Shown: piece after piece, positions 9,201-17,738 of the stretch
Position numbering within the stretch: the first letter of the stretch is position 1
Layout of the letters: the number at the start of each line of letters is the position of its first letter
Source: an uncultured Bacteroidales bacterium
GTDB taxonomy: Bacteria; Bacteroidota; Bacteroidia; Bacteroidales; Bacteroidaceae
NCBI GenBank assembly: GCA_902779315.1
Contig: CACZBC010000023.1
Span: 1-37,429, forward strand
Length of the DNA: 37,429 nucleotides
Direction: 5' to 3'
The notes under the pieces: generated by a model
What the model saw: the letters and a program-made list of their open reading frames with translations, nothing else
What the model was told of the DNA's origin: nothing
Databases searched by the model: none
Translations under genes and position numbers: made by a program

Positions 9201-11436
9201 ACTTAGAGAAGAAGTTGAGGCTCGCGATGACCTCAATGGTGACGCAAAGGATTTGCTCGATAAGTATCTTGGGGAAGACGAAGAGGCAAGCGAAGATCTG
9301 CCCAACGGCACCTACCTCAATATCATTGATACCCGCACGCTTAGCGAAGAAGAGTTGGCAGCAGAGATTGAGTTTGCAAGAGCACTTTACGAGAAAGCTA
9401 TCATGACCAGCATCAATGTTGGCTCTGATGTCAGCAACATCATCAAGAATGCTGCATTCAGCGAGGACGGCAACTTCAAAGATTGGGAAACACAAATTAC
9501 ATTCCAAAGTTCTGCTGGTAGCAATTTCAGCTCCAATACTGGCTTCACGGATATCTATCCCGTTGCCGGCACTTGGAACACTGCATTCACAGTTTCACAG
9601 TACATTGTAGCTGACATTCCCGATGGAATCTATGAACTGGAGGCTCCTGCCTTCTATCGTCCTGGTGGCAATGGTATGGGTGACATGGAAGGCCACGACT
9701 ACGTACCAGCCGACCTCTTCATCAACGACTTCTTCACGCCCATCATGAACATCTATGCTGGTCAAGTTCTTTACGAAGACGCCATCAACGGTGTGAACTG
9801 CCGCTACGATGCAAGTGGCGATCCCGATGCTCCTCATAATGGAGAGAGCACTTCTTCTCAGGACTTCGATACAGGCTATGGTTATGTGCCAGAGCAGCGT
9901 CAGGCTGTAAGCTTTGCTTTCGGTGGAGGTCGCTATATTAATAATGTATATGGTATCGTTCAGGGTGGCGAACTTCGTCTTGGCATTCGTAACACAGGTA
10001 AGCCTTGGTACGAAAGTGGTATGACAATGTGGGGCAAGTTCAAACTGACTTATCGCGGCTACGACGAAGATGTCATCAACTCTATGATGGAAAACTTTCA
10101 GAAGCGTCTTGATGCACTTAAGTATGTTCATGATGAGCAATGGGCTATGTTCTACAGTTGGAGTCACATTGAGAATCTTGAAGCTTATATGGCAGCAGTT
10201 CAGCAGGCTGGATCAGTTGAAGAAAAGCTTGCAGCCATCAAGACACTTAACGATGAGTTCAACACCATTCTCGATAGCTATGATGCCTACCAAGAACTTG
10301 GAAACTTGCTGACATATTGCAGTGACAAGGCAGATGAGTATGCCGAGAGCAATCCTGATCTCAGCGAAGCTTTTGCTACAGTCGCAAGTGAAATAGAAGA
10401 CCATTATATTACTGGTGACCTCACTGATGAGGAGGCTCGCAACTATCGTGAGTCTATCCTCAACAATCCAGCTATCGGTGGCGGCTATTACGTTCAGGGT
10501 GACCTGCTTGACGCCGAAGGCAATGACCTTCCTTATGATGGTCGCAGCACACTCTATCCTATGACACTTCAAGAGAATGGCACATATGTTGCTACAGGCG
10601 TGAAAGTGCAGAACCGTGCTAATCTGGCTAACGCCAATGCTCGTGCTGGCATCTATTTGAGTCGCATGGACGAGCGTTACGAATGCCAGTACTCTTCTCG
10701 TCGCTTCATTACGCCTGCAATCAACAAGTTCAAGATTGTTCTCGACACCAACGACGCTCATCAAGACTTCCAGACTGTTGGCGGCCAGTACAATGTGACC
10801 TTCAATCCTGCAGACAGTACCATCACCTTCGACCTCATCGGCGAATATCCTTGGCACGACAACTGCTATGTTGTGGGTTCCATCATGAATGTCAATGGTG
10901 AGAAGCATCGTTGGAAGAACGACGAAATGGCGCCCATCGCTCATAAGGGCAACGGCATTTATGAGGGTGAGGTTGTCTTCTTCCGCGACTCTGTAGAGAA
11001 CTGGTATCCCAACTTCACAATCTTCTCTTGCCGTTCCAATACTGGTTCGATTGAACACTCAACTGCTACTCGCAGTGGTTGGAATGAAGGTCGTTACGGC
11101 AATGATGAGAATAAGTTGATTCTTGAGGACGGTGTACCCATGGATGATCTGATTCGTGGTTCTGACCGCAAGTGGTACATGAACTGGGATGAGGAAAACG
11201 AAGAACCGACTCAGACGTACCGCATCACATTCGATATGAACCATAATACTGTGGTAGTTAATGGTGGCTCGAATGGCGACGTGAACGCAGATGGCGACGT
11301 TACTATAGCTGATGGCGTGGCTGTGCTGAACGCTATGGCTGGTCAGGAAGTTCCAGGTAACGCTGACGTCAATGGTGATGGCGAGGTAACTATTGCCGAC
11401 TTCGTTGCTGTCCTTAATATTATGGCAGGACAATAA
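6289..11436 (+). CDS. Large secreted multidomain protein with GLUG-like repeats and C-terminal dockerin-like pair
   Basis: This 1715-residue protein has a signal peptide (residues 1-22, ending TAFA). Two blocks (about 40-350 and 380-680) carry GLUG-like parallel beta repeats, for example FDGQGHRIKNMII and FDGGFHTVSNMTL, with many Gly-Gly-Ile-Thr-Gly turns. Cys-rich linkers recur: GICTMHDDC near residue 30, HEFEDGDWHCINC at about 364, and HQFVDGFCKVC at about 683. A helical acidic stretch lies near 900-1040. Other beta-rich modules follow to about 1650. The C-terminus (about 1662-1715) holds two EF-hand-like dockerin repeats, DVNADGDVTIAD and DVNGDGEVTIAD. Such tails are common on secreted Prevotella proteins. 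No glycosidase motif is visible and no cohesin is encoded nearby. The role may be adhesion or carbohydrate binding, which is inference. It forms a single-gene unit with its own terminator. Confidence 0.88.
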   Translation: MRKITSLAILGLMWLVGATAFADDHGYVNGICTMHDDCDEHFEAPQKGEDGFYMLYNAGNVEWISQQVADNNLDLDCKLMNDIDFENIENLHSPIGPTNGRKYNATFDGQGHRIKNMIINRPGSEMQGFFGSLRGNPNTRGQGTVIKNLIIDKSCSITGGLRTGGITGTGQNNEKEIIIMNCVNEAEINTPSKNAGGITGGSSSNHPIWKISNCVNTGTITSTGDGESGGISGWLGDNGNTRVVNCINLGTVNGIDGNGRGVFRHSNNASVGINCYDLAFNEMSLQYVDHDLTAEDVTNGKATYTINQKAGEIVFWQTIGTDAYPMPFSTSLQVYLQGELLCDGTPIEGGSYTNDPVEPVRPPHEFEDGDWHCINCGAINDAFCDLVDGFYQLNNEQDVCWFAEFVSAGNTTVNAKLNSDLDFTDVDFAGIGNRENGFKGIFDGGFHTVSNMTLDLPEADWVGFINFLNGGATVKNLRGDATCYINAHGNAGFIGGSTAAGDIFLENIGFEGDVSCQRAGAGGVLGCNTGSQAHIYMTNCYSTGFISGSEVMENGALSAWLGSSGAVITNCWSSATVSGVQNDNKYLARFDNATFTNCYSVNGTPLQATVIEYEDLESGALCYKLNGNQENIAWYQTLGEDEFPTFMPGHQQVYAVAEMRCDGWYDPADATYSNTNSSTIPDHQFVDGFCKVCHQQDPNFPFLEVFANADHDISEGYTTNNSGDGSGLAINNSVAEHWNMHWFETYQDITGLEPGIYRLRLQGLTRAEQWREEEGAAYEMGVLGEEFAPLYHSSQYFVEVNGKKIANRFMDIATQAQEERVGETENFSSVTGLWVPNSLAACNKYFARGLYWNAPLYFAVESAEDSIKVGVENNIYLYGNWTVWDSWRLDKVEDGDVALIRQQQEAAIQHDLESLEPQASLMEEYNKAKEDIENATTLEEIMAISDVLARTPNLIRSSHLAYENYKAAIEALREEVEARDDLNGDAKDLLDKYLGEDEEASEDLPNGTYLNIIDTRTLSEEELAAEIEFARALYEKAIMTSINVGSDVSNIIKNAAFSEDGNFKDWETQITFQSSAGSNFSSNTGFTDIYPVAGTWNTAFTVSQYIVADIPDGIYELEAPAFYRPGGNGMGDMEGHDYVPADLFINDFFTPIMNIYAGQVLYEDAINGVNCRYDASGDPDAPHNGESTSSQDFDTGYGYVPEQRQAVSFAFGGGRYINNVYGIVQGGELRLGIRNTGKPWYESGMTMWGKFKLTYRGYDEDVINSMMENFQKRLDALKYVHDEQWAMFYSWSHIENLEAYMAAVQQAGSVEEKLAAIKTLNDEFNTILDSYDAYQELGNLLTYCSDKADEYAESNPDLSEAFATVASEIEDHYITGDLTDEEARNYRESILNNPAIGGGYYVQGDLLDAEGNDLPYDGRSTLYPMTLQENGTYVATGVKVQNRANLANANARAGIYLSRMDERYECQYSSRRFITPAINKFKIVLDTNDAHQDFQTVGGQYNVTFNPADSTITFDLIGEYPWHDNCYVVGSIMNVNGEKHRWKNDEMAPIAHKGNGIYEGEVVFFRDSVENWYPNFTIFSCRSNTGSIEHSTATRSGWNEGRYGNDENKLILEDGVPMDDLIRGSDRKWYMNWDEENEEPTQTYRITFDMNHNTVVVNGGSNGDVNADGDVTIADGVAVLNAMAGQEVPGNADVNGDGEVTIADFVAVLNIMAGQ

Positions 11437-11470
11437 GAACTCTCTACCTCCCTCTTTGGAGGGCGGAACA

Positions 11471-11508
11471 AAGCCCCTTGCGGAATCTCTGCGAGGGGCT
11501 TTTCTTTA
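11471..11508 (+). terminator. Rho-independent terminator of the dockerin gene
   Basis: AAGCCCCTTGC (11471-11481) pairs with GCGAGGGGCTT (11491-11501) around a nine-base loop. A T-rich tail follows. It lies 35 bases after the stop codon. Confidence 0.85.
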
Positions 11509-11538
11509 TTCGAATGACAGCAAAAGTAGTTGCACGAT

Positions 11539-11569
11539 TTTGTTTTTTGAGTAATAAGTTGTATCTTTG
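11539..11569 (+). promoter_or_regulatory. Promoter of the phosphoethanolamine transferase gene
   Basis: TTTG at 11539-11542, exactly 19 bases, then TATCTTTG at 11562-11569. This is a textbook Bacteroidetes promoter, ending 18 bases before the ATG at 11588. Confidence 0.8.
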
Positions 11570-11587
11570 CAAGCAAATTAACACAAT

Positions 11588-13312
11588 ATGATGTCTAGAA
11601 TTGTACGTCTTATTTTGAAGCCAATACAGGAGCAAAAGGTGCTTTTTACCTTCTTGTTGCTGCTTTCCTGCATTGTTATTCCTATAATGTGCTATGCAAC
11701 AGGAGCTTTTCCCAAGCCTTTTGTCTTTGCACCACCCATCTTCGACTGCTATTTGCTGACGTTACTCGCTTATTGGCTTAAGCGCATTCATCTTTCCTGG
11801 CTTGTTTGGATAGCTTGCATCTTGCTGCTTGGCGGCGAGGTGTTCAGCATCATTTGCTATCAGTCGCCCTATTCGATGACTGTGCTGCAACTGGTTTTGG
11901 AAACGCATAGTCGTGAAGCGACAGAGTTCTTGAAGGGTCATGGAGTAGCAGGACAATTGGCTTTGGCAACAGCCATCACACTCGGCATGATACTCTTGGC
12001 ATGGTTGATTAATAAGGTGTTTATTCAGAAGACGAAGTTCAAAGGAGGTTGGCTTTTTGTGTTATTACTCCTCTTGTCAGCTTCGTGCCAAGGCTATTCC
12101 TACTATCGTCTGTACCAATCTTATACTGCTGACGTAACGACAAGGATTTCCGAGAACAAGTACATGCCTTTGCGCAACAGCCCTTTCATCCGTTTCTTCT
12201 ATGGCCATGCTCTTAATGTGGTGAGTACGAAGGAGTTGGGTAGGCTCGTGAATACTTTGGAGAAGACTGAGGTGGACAGTTGCTCTTATCGCAGTCCTAT
12301 CATTCTGTTCCTTCTTGGCGAGTCGTACAACAAATACCATTCTCCACTTTACAATCCGAATGCACGACAGACGACTCCCAACCTTTGCCGTTTGAAAGAG
12401 CAGGGCAATCTCATTGTCTTCGACGATGCCATCTCTCCGTATAATGTCACGAGCAAGACACTTCGATACATGTTCTCGACCTATTATCCAGGATGTGGGC
12501 GTGATTGGGGCGATTGCACGTTGTTCCCAGCCATCTTCCGCAAGGCAGGCTACGACGTTTGGTTCATTACTAATCAATATGCAGGGGAGAAGAACAACAA
12601 GGACCATCATGGCCATGCTGGTGGAACAATCTTCAATCAGAAGAGACTCAGGCAGTTGCAATTTACGTACGTAAACCCTGAAGCGACCCAATACGACATG
12701 GAATTGTTGTCCGAACTCCCTCCTGCAGACACGTTGGCTGCCCGTCCTTCGATGGTCATTTTCCACATGATGGGACAACACGAGGACTATCGCGAGCGTT
12801 ACCCCGAAGCCTTTAATCACTTTACAGCCGACAGCGTCCGGAATGAATTTACAGATGAAGCTGGCCGACAGATTGTGGCGGAATACGACAATGCGACACT
12901 CTATAATGATGCTGTGGTTGCGGCTTTGCTAGATAAGTATTCGGAGCAGGATGTTGTGGCTATCTACTTGTCGGATCATGGGGAAGAGATTTACGATTGG
13001 CGCAACTCATGTTATCGGACAAATAGCGATTTGATGACGCCTGAAATAGCGAAATATCAGTACGGAATACCACTGCTTTTCTACGTATCGGACACATTCA
13101 AGGCAAACCATCCGGACTTCTTCGACGAGATTGTGGCAGCACAGCACAAGCCCTTCATAGCCACGATGTTGCCATTCGCCCTGTTCCATCTGGCAGGCAT
13201 CAGCCACGAGGATTACAAGCCATCGCTCGATATCCTTTCGCCTGAGTACGACAATACTCGTCCACGCATCATCCGTGATGACGTTGATTACGACGAGCTG
13301 ATGAAAAAGTAG
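11588..13312 (+). CDS. Phosphoethanolamine transferase-like inner-membrane protein (sulfatase fold)
   Basis: This 574-residue protein has N-terminal membrane helices (about 17-38, 50-66, 71-90, 122-145, 154-168) followed by a periplasmic alkaline-phosphatase/sulfatase-fold domain. The metal and nucleophile motifs of EptA-type enzymes are present: GES with Glu245, NVTSKTLRYMFS with Thr288 in the place of the EptA nucleophile (seven residues before MFS), and SDHGE with Asp463 and His464. Family members move phosphoethanolamine from phosphatidylethanolamine to lipid A or other surface glycans, which affects polymyxin sensitivity. The exact acceptor cannot be told from sequence. ATG also occurs at 11591; 11588 is used because of promoter spacing. 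The gene stands alone, converging on recG across repeat array B. Confidence 0.85.
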   Translation: MMSRIVRLILKPIQEQKVLFTFLLLLSCIVIPIMCYATGAFPKPFVFAPPIFDCYLLTLLAYWLKRIHLSWLVWIACILLLGGEVFSIICYQSPYSMTVLQLVLETHSREATEFLKGHGVAGQLALATAITLGMILLAWLINKVFIQKTKFKGGWLFVLLLLLSASCQGYSYYRLYQSYTADVTTRISENKYMPLRNSPFIRFFYGHALNVVSTKELGRLVNTLEKTEVDSCSYRSPIILFLLGESYNKYHSPLYNPNARQTTPNLCRLKEQGNLIVFDDAISPYNVTSKTLRYMFSTYYPGCGRDWGDCTLFPAIFRKAGYDVWFITNQYAGEKNNKDHHGHAGGTIFNQKRLRQLQFTYVNPEATQYDMELLSELPPADTLAARPSMVIFHMMGQHEDYRERYPEAFNHFTADSVRNEFTDEAGRQIVAEYDNATLYNDAVVAALLDKYSEQDVVAIYLSDHGEEIYDWRNSCYRTNSDLMTPEIAKYQYGIPLLFYVSDTFKANHPDFFDEIVAAQHKPFIATMLPFALFHLAGISHEDYKPSLDILSPEYDNTRPRIIRDDVDYDELMKK

Positions 13313-13314
13313 TT

Positions 13315-13402
13315 AAGGGACGTCGGAAAACTAGGCGTGCCACGTTGGCAAACATCACGTGTGTCGTTTGCAATCGTCACGTGCCACGTTTGAAAACGAG
13401 GT
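13315..13402 (+). repeat. 22-bp tandem repeat array B
   Basis: Four abutting 22-bp units (13315-13336 weak, then 13337-13358, 13359-13380, 13381-13402). The three better ones begin GTGCCACGTT, GTGTGTCGTTTGC and GTGCCACGTTTG; two of them end in TCAC, so their junctions read CACGTG. The array starts three bases after a stop codon and fills most of the 120-base gap between two convergent genes. I see no ordinary terminator in that gap. Confidence 0.8.
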
Positions 13403-13432
13403 TGCCCATGTCTCTCTTCCTGGTTTGGCAGG

Positions 13433-15529
13433 TTATGAGATTTGGCTCCAGTCGCGGTGTTCTTTCTTGAGTTCTTGGAGGTGACGGCGAAGCAGGATGT
13501 TGTCGCCTGTTTGCAGTTCCGGGTCAGCATCAAGCACATAGGCCGCCGTATCGCGGGCTAGCTGTACGAGCTGTCCGTCTCGTCCCAGGTTGGCGAGTCT
13601 CAAGTTAAAAGCGATGCCGCTCTGTTGTGTTCCTTCGAGGTCGCCGGGTCCCCTCAGTTTAAGGTCTGCTTCTGCAATCTCAAAGCCATCATTTGTTTCG
13701 GTCATGATATGCAGGCGTTTGCGCGTCTCAGCAGAAAGTTTGAAGTTTGAGACAAGTATGCAGTACGACTGTTCTGCACCTCTGCCCACACGGCCTCGCA
13801 ACTGATGTAGCTGCGAGAGACCGAATCGTTCGGCATTTTGTATTATCATGACAGAGGCGTTGGGCACGTTTACACCAACCTCTATGACTGTTGTGGCGAC
13901 GAGTATCTGCGTTTCGCCCGATACGAACTTCTGCATCTCGGCATCCTTTTCGCTGGGCTTCATTTTGCCGTGAACCATGCTGATTTTGTATTGAGGGAAG
14001 ACCTCTTTTAGGTGAACGAACTCGTCTTGAACGTTCTTGAGGTCAAGTTTCTCGCTCTCCTTTACCAAGGGAAAAACGAAATAGACTTGGTGTCCAGCAC
14101 CTATCTCGCGGACAACACCCTGATAGAGCTGTTCCGGTTGGTTGTCGTAGATGTGTATTGTTCGGACGGGCTTGCGGCCAGGAGGGAGTTCGTCAATTAT
14201 CGAGACATCGAGGTCACCATAAACTGTCATGGCAAGAGTCCTTGGAATAGGTGTCGCAGTCATGACCAAAACATGCGGGCAGACCTCGCTCTTCTGCCAA
14301 AGTCGAGCTCGTTGGGCCACACCGAAACGATGCTGCTCGTCGATGATAACCAATCCAAGATTGTTGAACTGAACGTTGTCTTCGATGACGGCATGCGTGC
14401 CAATCAGGATGTGTATGCTGCCGTCTTGCAGCCCTTCTTCAATGGCTGTGCGTTTCTTCCCCTTGATAGTACCTGTCAGCAATTCGACACGAATCGGCAT
14501 GTCTTTCAGGAAGTTGCGGAACGTTTGCAAATGCTGTTCTGCAAGTATCTCGGTGGGAGCCATGATGCAAGCTTGACAACCGTTGTCTATGGCGATGAGC
14601 ATGACCATGAGAGCCACAAGTGTCTTGCCGCTTCCGACGTCACCTTGCAGCAATCGGTTCATTTGATGTCCGCTTTTCATGTCAGCGTGCATCTCTCGGA
14701 TAACACGCTTCTGTGCTTCGGTCAGCGGGAAAGGAAGGTATTTGTGGTAGAAGGTGTTGAATGCGTTACCAACACGAGCGAACCGACGGCCTACACGTTC
14801 TTGCTGTCGTTTGCGTGCGTAGGACATTATGACGAGCTGGATGAAGAACAACTCCTCGAACTTAAGTCGCATGTTTGCGGCAGCGAGTTCGTCAGCTGTG
14901 GTAGGGTAGTGTGCGGCTCGAAGTGCTTTGTCGAGAGGCATAAGATGTAGTCGCTCAATGAGATACTGCGGCAATGTCTCGGGTAAAGTCCAAGTGAGTT
15001 TGGTGAAGAGCGAGCTGGTGAAGTTCTCCAAAGAACGCGATGTCATGCCAGCCTTCTTCATGCGCTCCGTTGTGGAGTAGTAGGGCTGCATGCTCATTTT
15101 GCTGAGTGTCATCGACTCTGGCTTGTCGAGGTCGGGATGAATGACGCTCAACCTGCCTCCGTAAACGCCTGGTCGTCCGAAAAGGATGTAATCTTTCCGC
15201 GTCTTTACGCTTTGCTTTATGTATTTGATGCCATGAAACCAAGTGACGTCAAGAAACATTTCTCCGTCCCAGAAGTGTCCGGTCAGACGATGTTTGCGTC
15301 CTTGTCCCGCTTCCTCGAAACTGAGGAATTGTCCCAAGACCTGCACAAAAGGCATCTCTGTGGTCAACTCGCGTATTTTGTATAAGCGGCTACGGTCGAT
15401 ATGCTTGTATGGGAAGGTGTACAACAAGTCGTGCCAGGTCTTGATGCCTAGTTCAGCTTCCAGCATCTTAGCTCTAGCAGGGCCGATGCCAGGAAGGTAG
15501 TTGATGGCTTTTTGTTGCAGGTCTTCCAT
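13433..15529 (-). CDS. recG: ATP-dependent DNA helicase RecG
   Basis: RecG drives regression of stalled replication forks and branch migration of Holliday junctions. The 698-residue length is normal for the family. The N-terminal wedge/OB domain occupies about 1-170 (GIGPARAKMLEAELGI near the start). The helicase core has Walker A GDVGSGKT at residues 296-303, then DEQHRFGVAQR (motif II) and VMTATPIPRTLAM (motif III). The second RecA domain has QLRGRVGRGAEQSYCIL (motif VI), and the family's C-terminal tail follows. It lies 14 bases downstream of ispD and is the last gene of the pfpI-ispD-recG run. No hairpin terminator follows; transcription would run into repeat array B. Confidence 0.97.
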   Translation of the reverse strand: MEDLQQKAINYLPGIGPARAKMLEAELGIKTWHDLLYTFPYKHIDRSRLYKIRELTTEMPFVQVLGQFLSFEEAGQGRKHRLTGHFWDGEMFLDVTWFHGIKYIKQSVKTRKDYILFGRPGVYGGRLSVIHPDLDKPESMTLSKMSMQPYYSTTERMKKAGMTSRSLENFTSSLFTKLTWTLPETLPQYLIERLHLMPLDKALRAAHYPTTADELAAANMRLKFEELFFIQLVIMSYARKRQQERVGRRFARVGNAFNTFYHKYLPFPLTEAQKRVIREMHADMKSGHQMNRLLQGDVGSGKTLVALMVMLIAIDNGCQACIMAPTEILAEQHLQTFRNFLKDMPIRVELLTGTIKGKKRTAIEEGLQDGSIHILIGTHAVIEDNVQFNNLGLVIIDEQHRFGVAQRARLWQKSEVCPHVLVMTATPIPRTLAMTVYGDLDVSIIDELPPGRKPVRTIHIYDNQPEQLYQGVVREIGAGHQVYFVFPLVKESEKLDLKNVQDEFVHLKEVFPQYKISMVHGKMKPSEKDAEMQKFVSGETQILVATTVIEVGVNVPNASVMIIQNAERFGLSQLHQLRGRVGRGAEQSYCILVSNFKLSAETRKRLHIMTETNDGFEIAEADLKLRGPGDLEGTQQSGIAFNLRLANLGRDGQLVQLARDTAAYVLDADPELQTGDNILLRRHLQELKKEHRDWSQIS

Positions 15530-15543
15530 TATATCATTTAGTG

Positions 15544-16203
15544 CTACGGCAAAAACTTCAGGTCGGCAGGAGTTGTCAACTTGATGTTCTCGCGATTGCC
15601 TTCAACCATGGTGATTTCCTTGCCCATTGCTTCAACTACCGAAGCGTCATCTGTGAAAGATTCGGAGTAGGGCTGTTCGTAAGCTCGCTTCAATAGGGCG
15701 AGAGGAAAGGTTTGTGGCGTTTGGACAAGACGGTATTCGTTACGCGGTCTTGTGATGCTGGTGCCGTCGGGAAGAATCTGGCGCAATGTCTCTACGACTG
15801 GAACGACTGGCACTACCGCTTTCCCTTCGGCAGCCGTGCCAAAGCAGCGTTGTATGGTATCCCTCGACACAAACGGACGTACACCATCATGCACGCCAAC
15901 TACTGCTTCATCATCTTCTGGCAAAAGAGCCAAACCGTTCTTGACACTGTGGAAACGCGTCTCACCACCTGTCGCAATCAGTTCGGGCGAACGGAAATTG
16001 TGGTCCTTGCAGAGCTTTTGCCAGTAGTCGTGTTGTTCGGCAGGCAATACGAGCACAATCTGCACATCGTCGAGAGCTTCACGGAAGGCCTCGATGGTGT
16101 GCATAAGTACGGGTTTCCCGCCGATGGGTAGAAACTGTTTCGGCACGTCTCCGCCCATTCGAAGTCCTTTACCACCGGCTACGATGATTGCAAAGGTCTT
16201 CAT
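15544..16203 (-). CDS. ispD: 2-C-methyl-D-erythritol 4-phosphate cytidylyltransferase
   Basis: IspD makes CDP-methylerythritol from MEP and CTP, the third step of the non-mevalonate isoprenoid pathway. The 219-residue length is typical. The nucleotide-binding loop is [20 protein letters not shown] at residues 5-24. [15 protein letters not shown] and a C-terminal [20 protein letters not shown] complete the active-site pattern. It overlaps the upstream DJ-1/PfpI gene by four bases (start 16203, neighbour's stop at 16200) and precedes recG by 14 bases, so the three are probably cotranscribed. Confidence 0.96.
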   Translation of the reverse strand: MKTFAIIVAGGKGLRMGGDVPKQFLPIGGKPVLMHTIEAFREALDDVQIVLVLPAEQHDYWQKLCKDHNFRSPELIATGGETRFHSVKNGLALLPEDDEAVVGVHDGVRPFVSRDTIQRCFGTAAEGKAVVPVVPVVETLRQILPDGTSITRPRNEYRLVQTPQTFPLALLKRAYEQPYSESFTDDASVVEAMGKEITMVEGNRENIKLTTPADLKFLP

Positions 16204-16757
16204 CCTTCTACCAGTTCTTGATAAATCATGCCTTGACGCAAGGGCAAGGAAGCGCCTTCGCCAAGGAAGAAATCAACGATTGTATAGCCAAACTCGAATG
16301 CTGCTGCAGGGCCTTTTCCTGTGATGATATTGCCGTCGCATTCCACGATGGCAGTGGAATAATCTGCTCCCCACAACTCTGTGTTTACACCAGGATAGCA
16401 TGTTGCTCGCTGTCCTTGGAGCAAACCCAAGTGACCGAATACCAACGGGGCTGCACAAATGGCAGCAATGGCACCTCCTGCTTCATAGTGTCGCTTGATG
16501 GCATCCGTCAAAGGTTTGCAGGCATCCAGGTTGGTTGAGCCAGGCAGTCCGCCAGGCAGCACAAGCATTTTCGCTTTTGAAAAGTCAACTTCGGAAAGCA
16601 AAAGGTCGGCTTCAATACCAACGCCATGAGCACTCTTTACAATATGTTCGCCAGTAATGGACACCGTCTGCACCTCCAATCCGGCACGACGAATGATATC
16701 AACTGGAGCGATGGCTTCTATATCCTCGAAACCAGTGGCTAAAAAGACATAAATCAT
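16200..16757 (-). CDS. DJ-1/PfpI family protein (YajL-like)
   Basis: This 185-residue protein has the DJ-1/ThiJ/PfpI fold. The nucleophile-elbow motif AAICAAP places the conserved Cys at residue 101. The N-terminal [18 protein letters not shown] (residues 9-26) holds the conserved acidic residue, and [14 protein letters not shown] is at 64-77. Family members act as redox-sensitive chaperones or glyoxalase/deglycase-like enzymes; the precise activity is debated even for E. coli YajL. It is the first gene of a run with ispD and recG and is transcribed divergently from nadK. Confidence 0.9.
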   Translation of the reverse strand: MIYVFLATGFEDIEAIAPVDIIRRAGLEVQTVSITGEHIVKSAHGVGIEADLLLSEVDFSKAKMLVLPGGLPGSTNLDACKPLTDAIKRHYEAGGAIAAICAAPLVFGHLGLLQGQRATCYPGVNTELWGADYSTAIVECDGNIITGKGPAAAFEFGYTIVDFFLGEGASLPLRQGMIYQELVEG

Positions 16758-16786
16758 ACCTTAATTATTTATTAGTGGTTACTGTG

Positions 16787-16817
16787 TTGCAAAGTTAGGA
16801 AAAAATACTTAACTTTG
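16787..16817 (+). promoter_or_regulatory. Promoter of nadK
   Basis: TTG at 16787-16789, 20 bases, then TAACTTTG at 16810-16817, ending 23 bases before the ATG. It fits the Bacteroidetes consensus. Confidence 0.7.
16790..16797 (-). promoter_or_regulatory. Candidate -7 element for pfpI-ispD-recG
   Basis: Minus-strand TAACTTTG, 32 bases before the start at 16757. It overlaps the nadK -33 region and forms an inverted repeat with the nadK -7 element. The matching -33 element is poor. Confidence 0.45.
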
Positions 16818-16840
16818 CCAGCCTAAAGCGAATTTATTTT

Positions 16841-17737
16841 ATGGAAAAGGCAAAAAGATGCGCAATCTTCGGGAACACCTACCAACCCAAGAAGTGTGAA
16901 GCGGTGCAGAAACTCTTTGATGCATTGTCTTCTTTGGGTATTGTTCCGCTTATTGACAAATCTTTCTTTGATTATCTCAAAGATGAGATGCATGCCAACA
17001 TTCCGGAGCATCAACTTATAACTGACGATGCTTTTGATGCTGACATTGCCGTCAGCATGGGCGGAGATGGTACTTTCCTGACGACGGCAATGAGGGTGGG
17101 AGCGAAGCAGATTCCTATTCTTGGCATCAATACCGGACGTCTAGGCTTCCTTGCCGACTTCTCGCTCGACGATATTACGCAGACATTCGAGAACTTCCTT
17201 GCCGGACGGCTACATACAGAGCAATGCAATGTGCTTCAAGTGGAATGTTCTGAAGGCCAAATGAAAGGTTATCCTTTTGCCCTTAACGAGGTGGCAGTAC
17301 TCAAACGCGACAACAGTAGCATGATAAGCATACGGGTGGACCTTGACGGAGAATACCTCACGACTTATCAAGCTGACGGCTTGATTGTCAACACTCCGAC
17401 AGGAAGCACGGGCTATGCACTTAGCGTAGGAGGTCCTGTCATGTTGCCTGGAAGCCAGAGTATCGGCCTTGTTCCTGTAGCTCCGCATGGCCTTACTGTT
17501 CGGCCATTGAGTTTGCCCGACAATCTAGAGGTAACGCTTACCGTAGAGAGTCGCAGCCACAACTTCCTTGTTGCTATCGACGGACGTAGTGAGTCTTGCC
17601 AAGATACGACAAAGCTCACTATCCGGAAAGCTCCTTACCAAGTTGTTGTCTTGAAACGTCCCGAGACAACCTTCCTGCACACTTTGCGTACTAAACTGCT
17701 TTGGGGTAGCGACACTCGCCAAAATATTACAGACTGA
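16841..17737 (+). CDS. nadK: NAD kinase
   Basis: NAD kinase phosphorylates NAD to NADP using ATP and is the only de novo source of NADP. The 298-residue protein has the diagnostic MGGDGTFL (GGDG at residues 74-77), the LGINTGRLGFLADF segment, and NTPTGSTGYALSVGGPVM, which forms the NAD and ATP site. The beta-rich C-terminal domain is complete. It begins with its own promoter and is followed after one base by an ABC exporter gene, so the two are cotranscribed. Confidence 0.97.
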   Translation: MEKAKRCAIFGNTYQPKKCEAVQKLFDALSSLGIVPLIDKSFFDYLKDEMHANIPEHQLITDDAFDADIAVSMGGDGTFLTTAMRVGAKQIPILGINTGRLGFLADFSLDDITQTFENFLAGRLHTEQCNVLQVECSEGQMKGYPFALNEVAVLKRDNSSMISIRVDLDGEYLTTYQADGLIVNTPTGSTGYALSVGGPVMLPGSQSIGLVPVAPHGLTVRPLSLPDNLEVTLTVESRSHNFLVAIDGRSESCQDTTKLTIRKAPYQVVVLKRPETTFLHTLRTKLLWGSDTRQNITD

Positions 17738-17738
17738 T

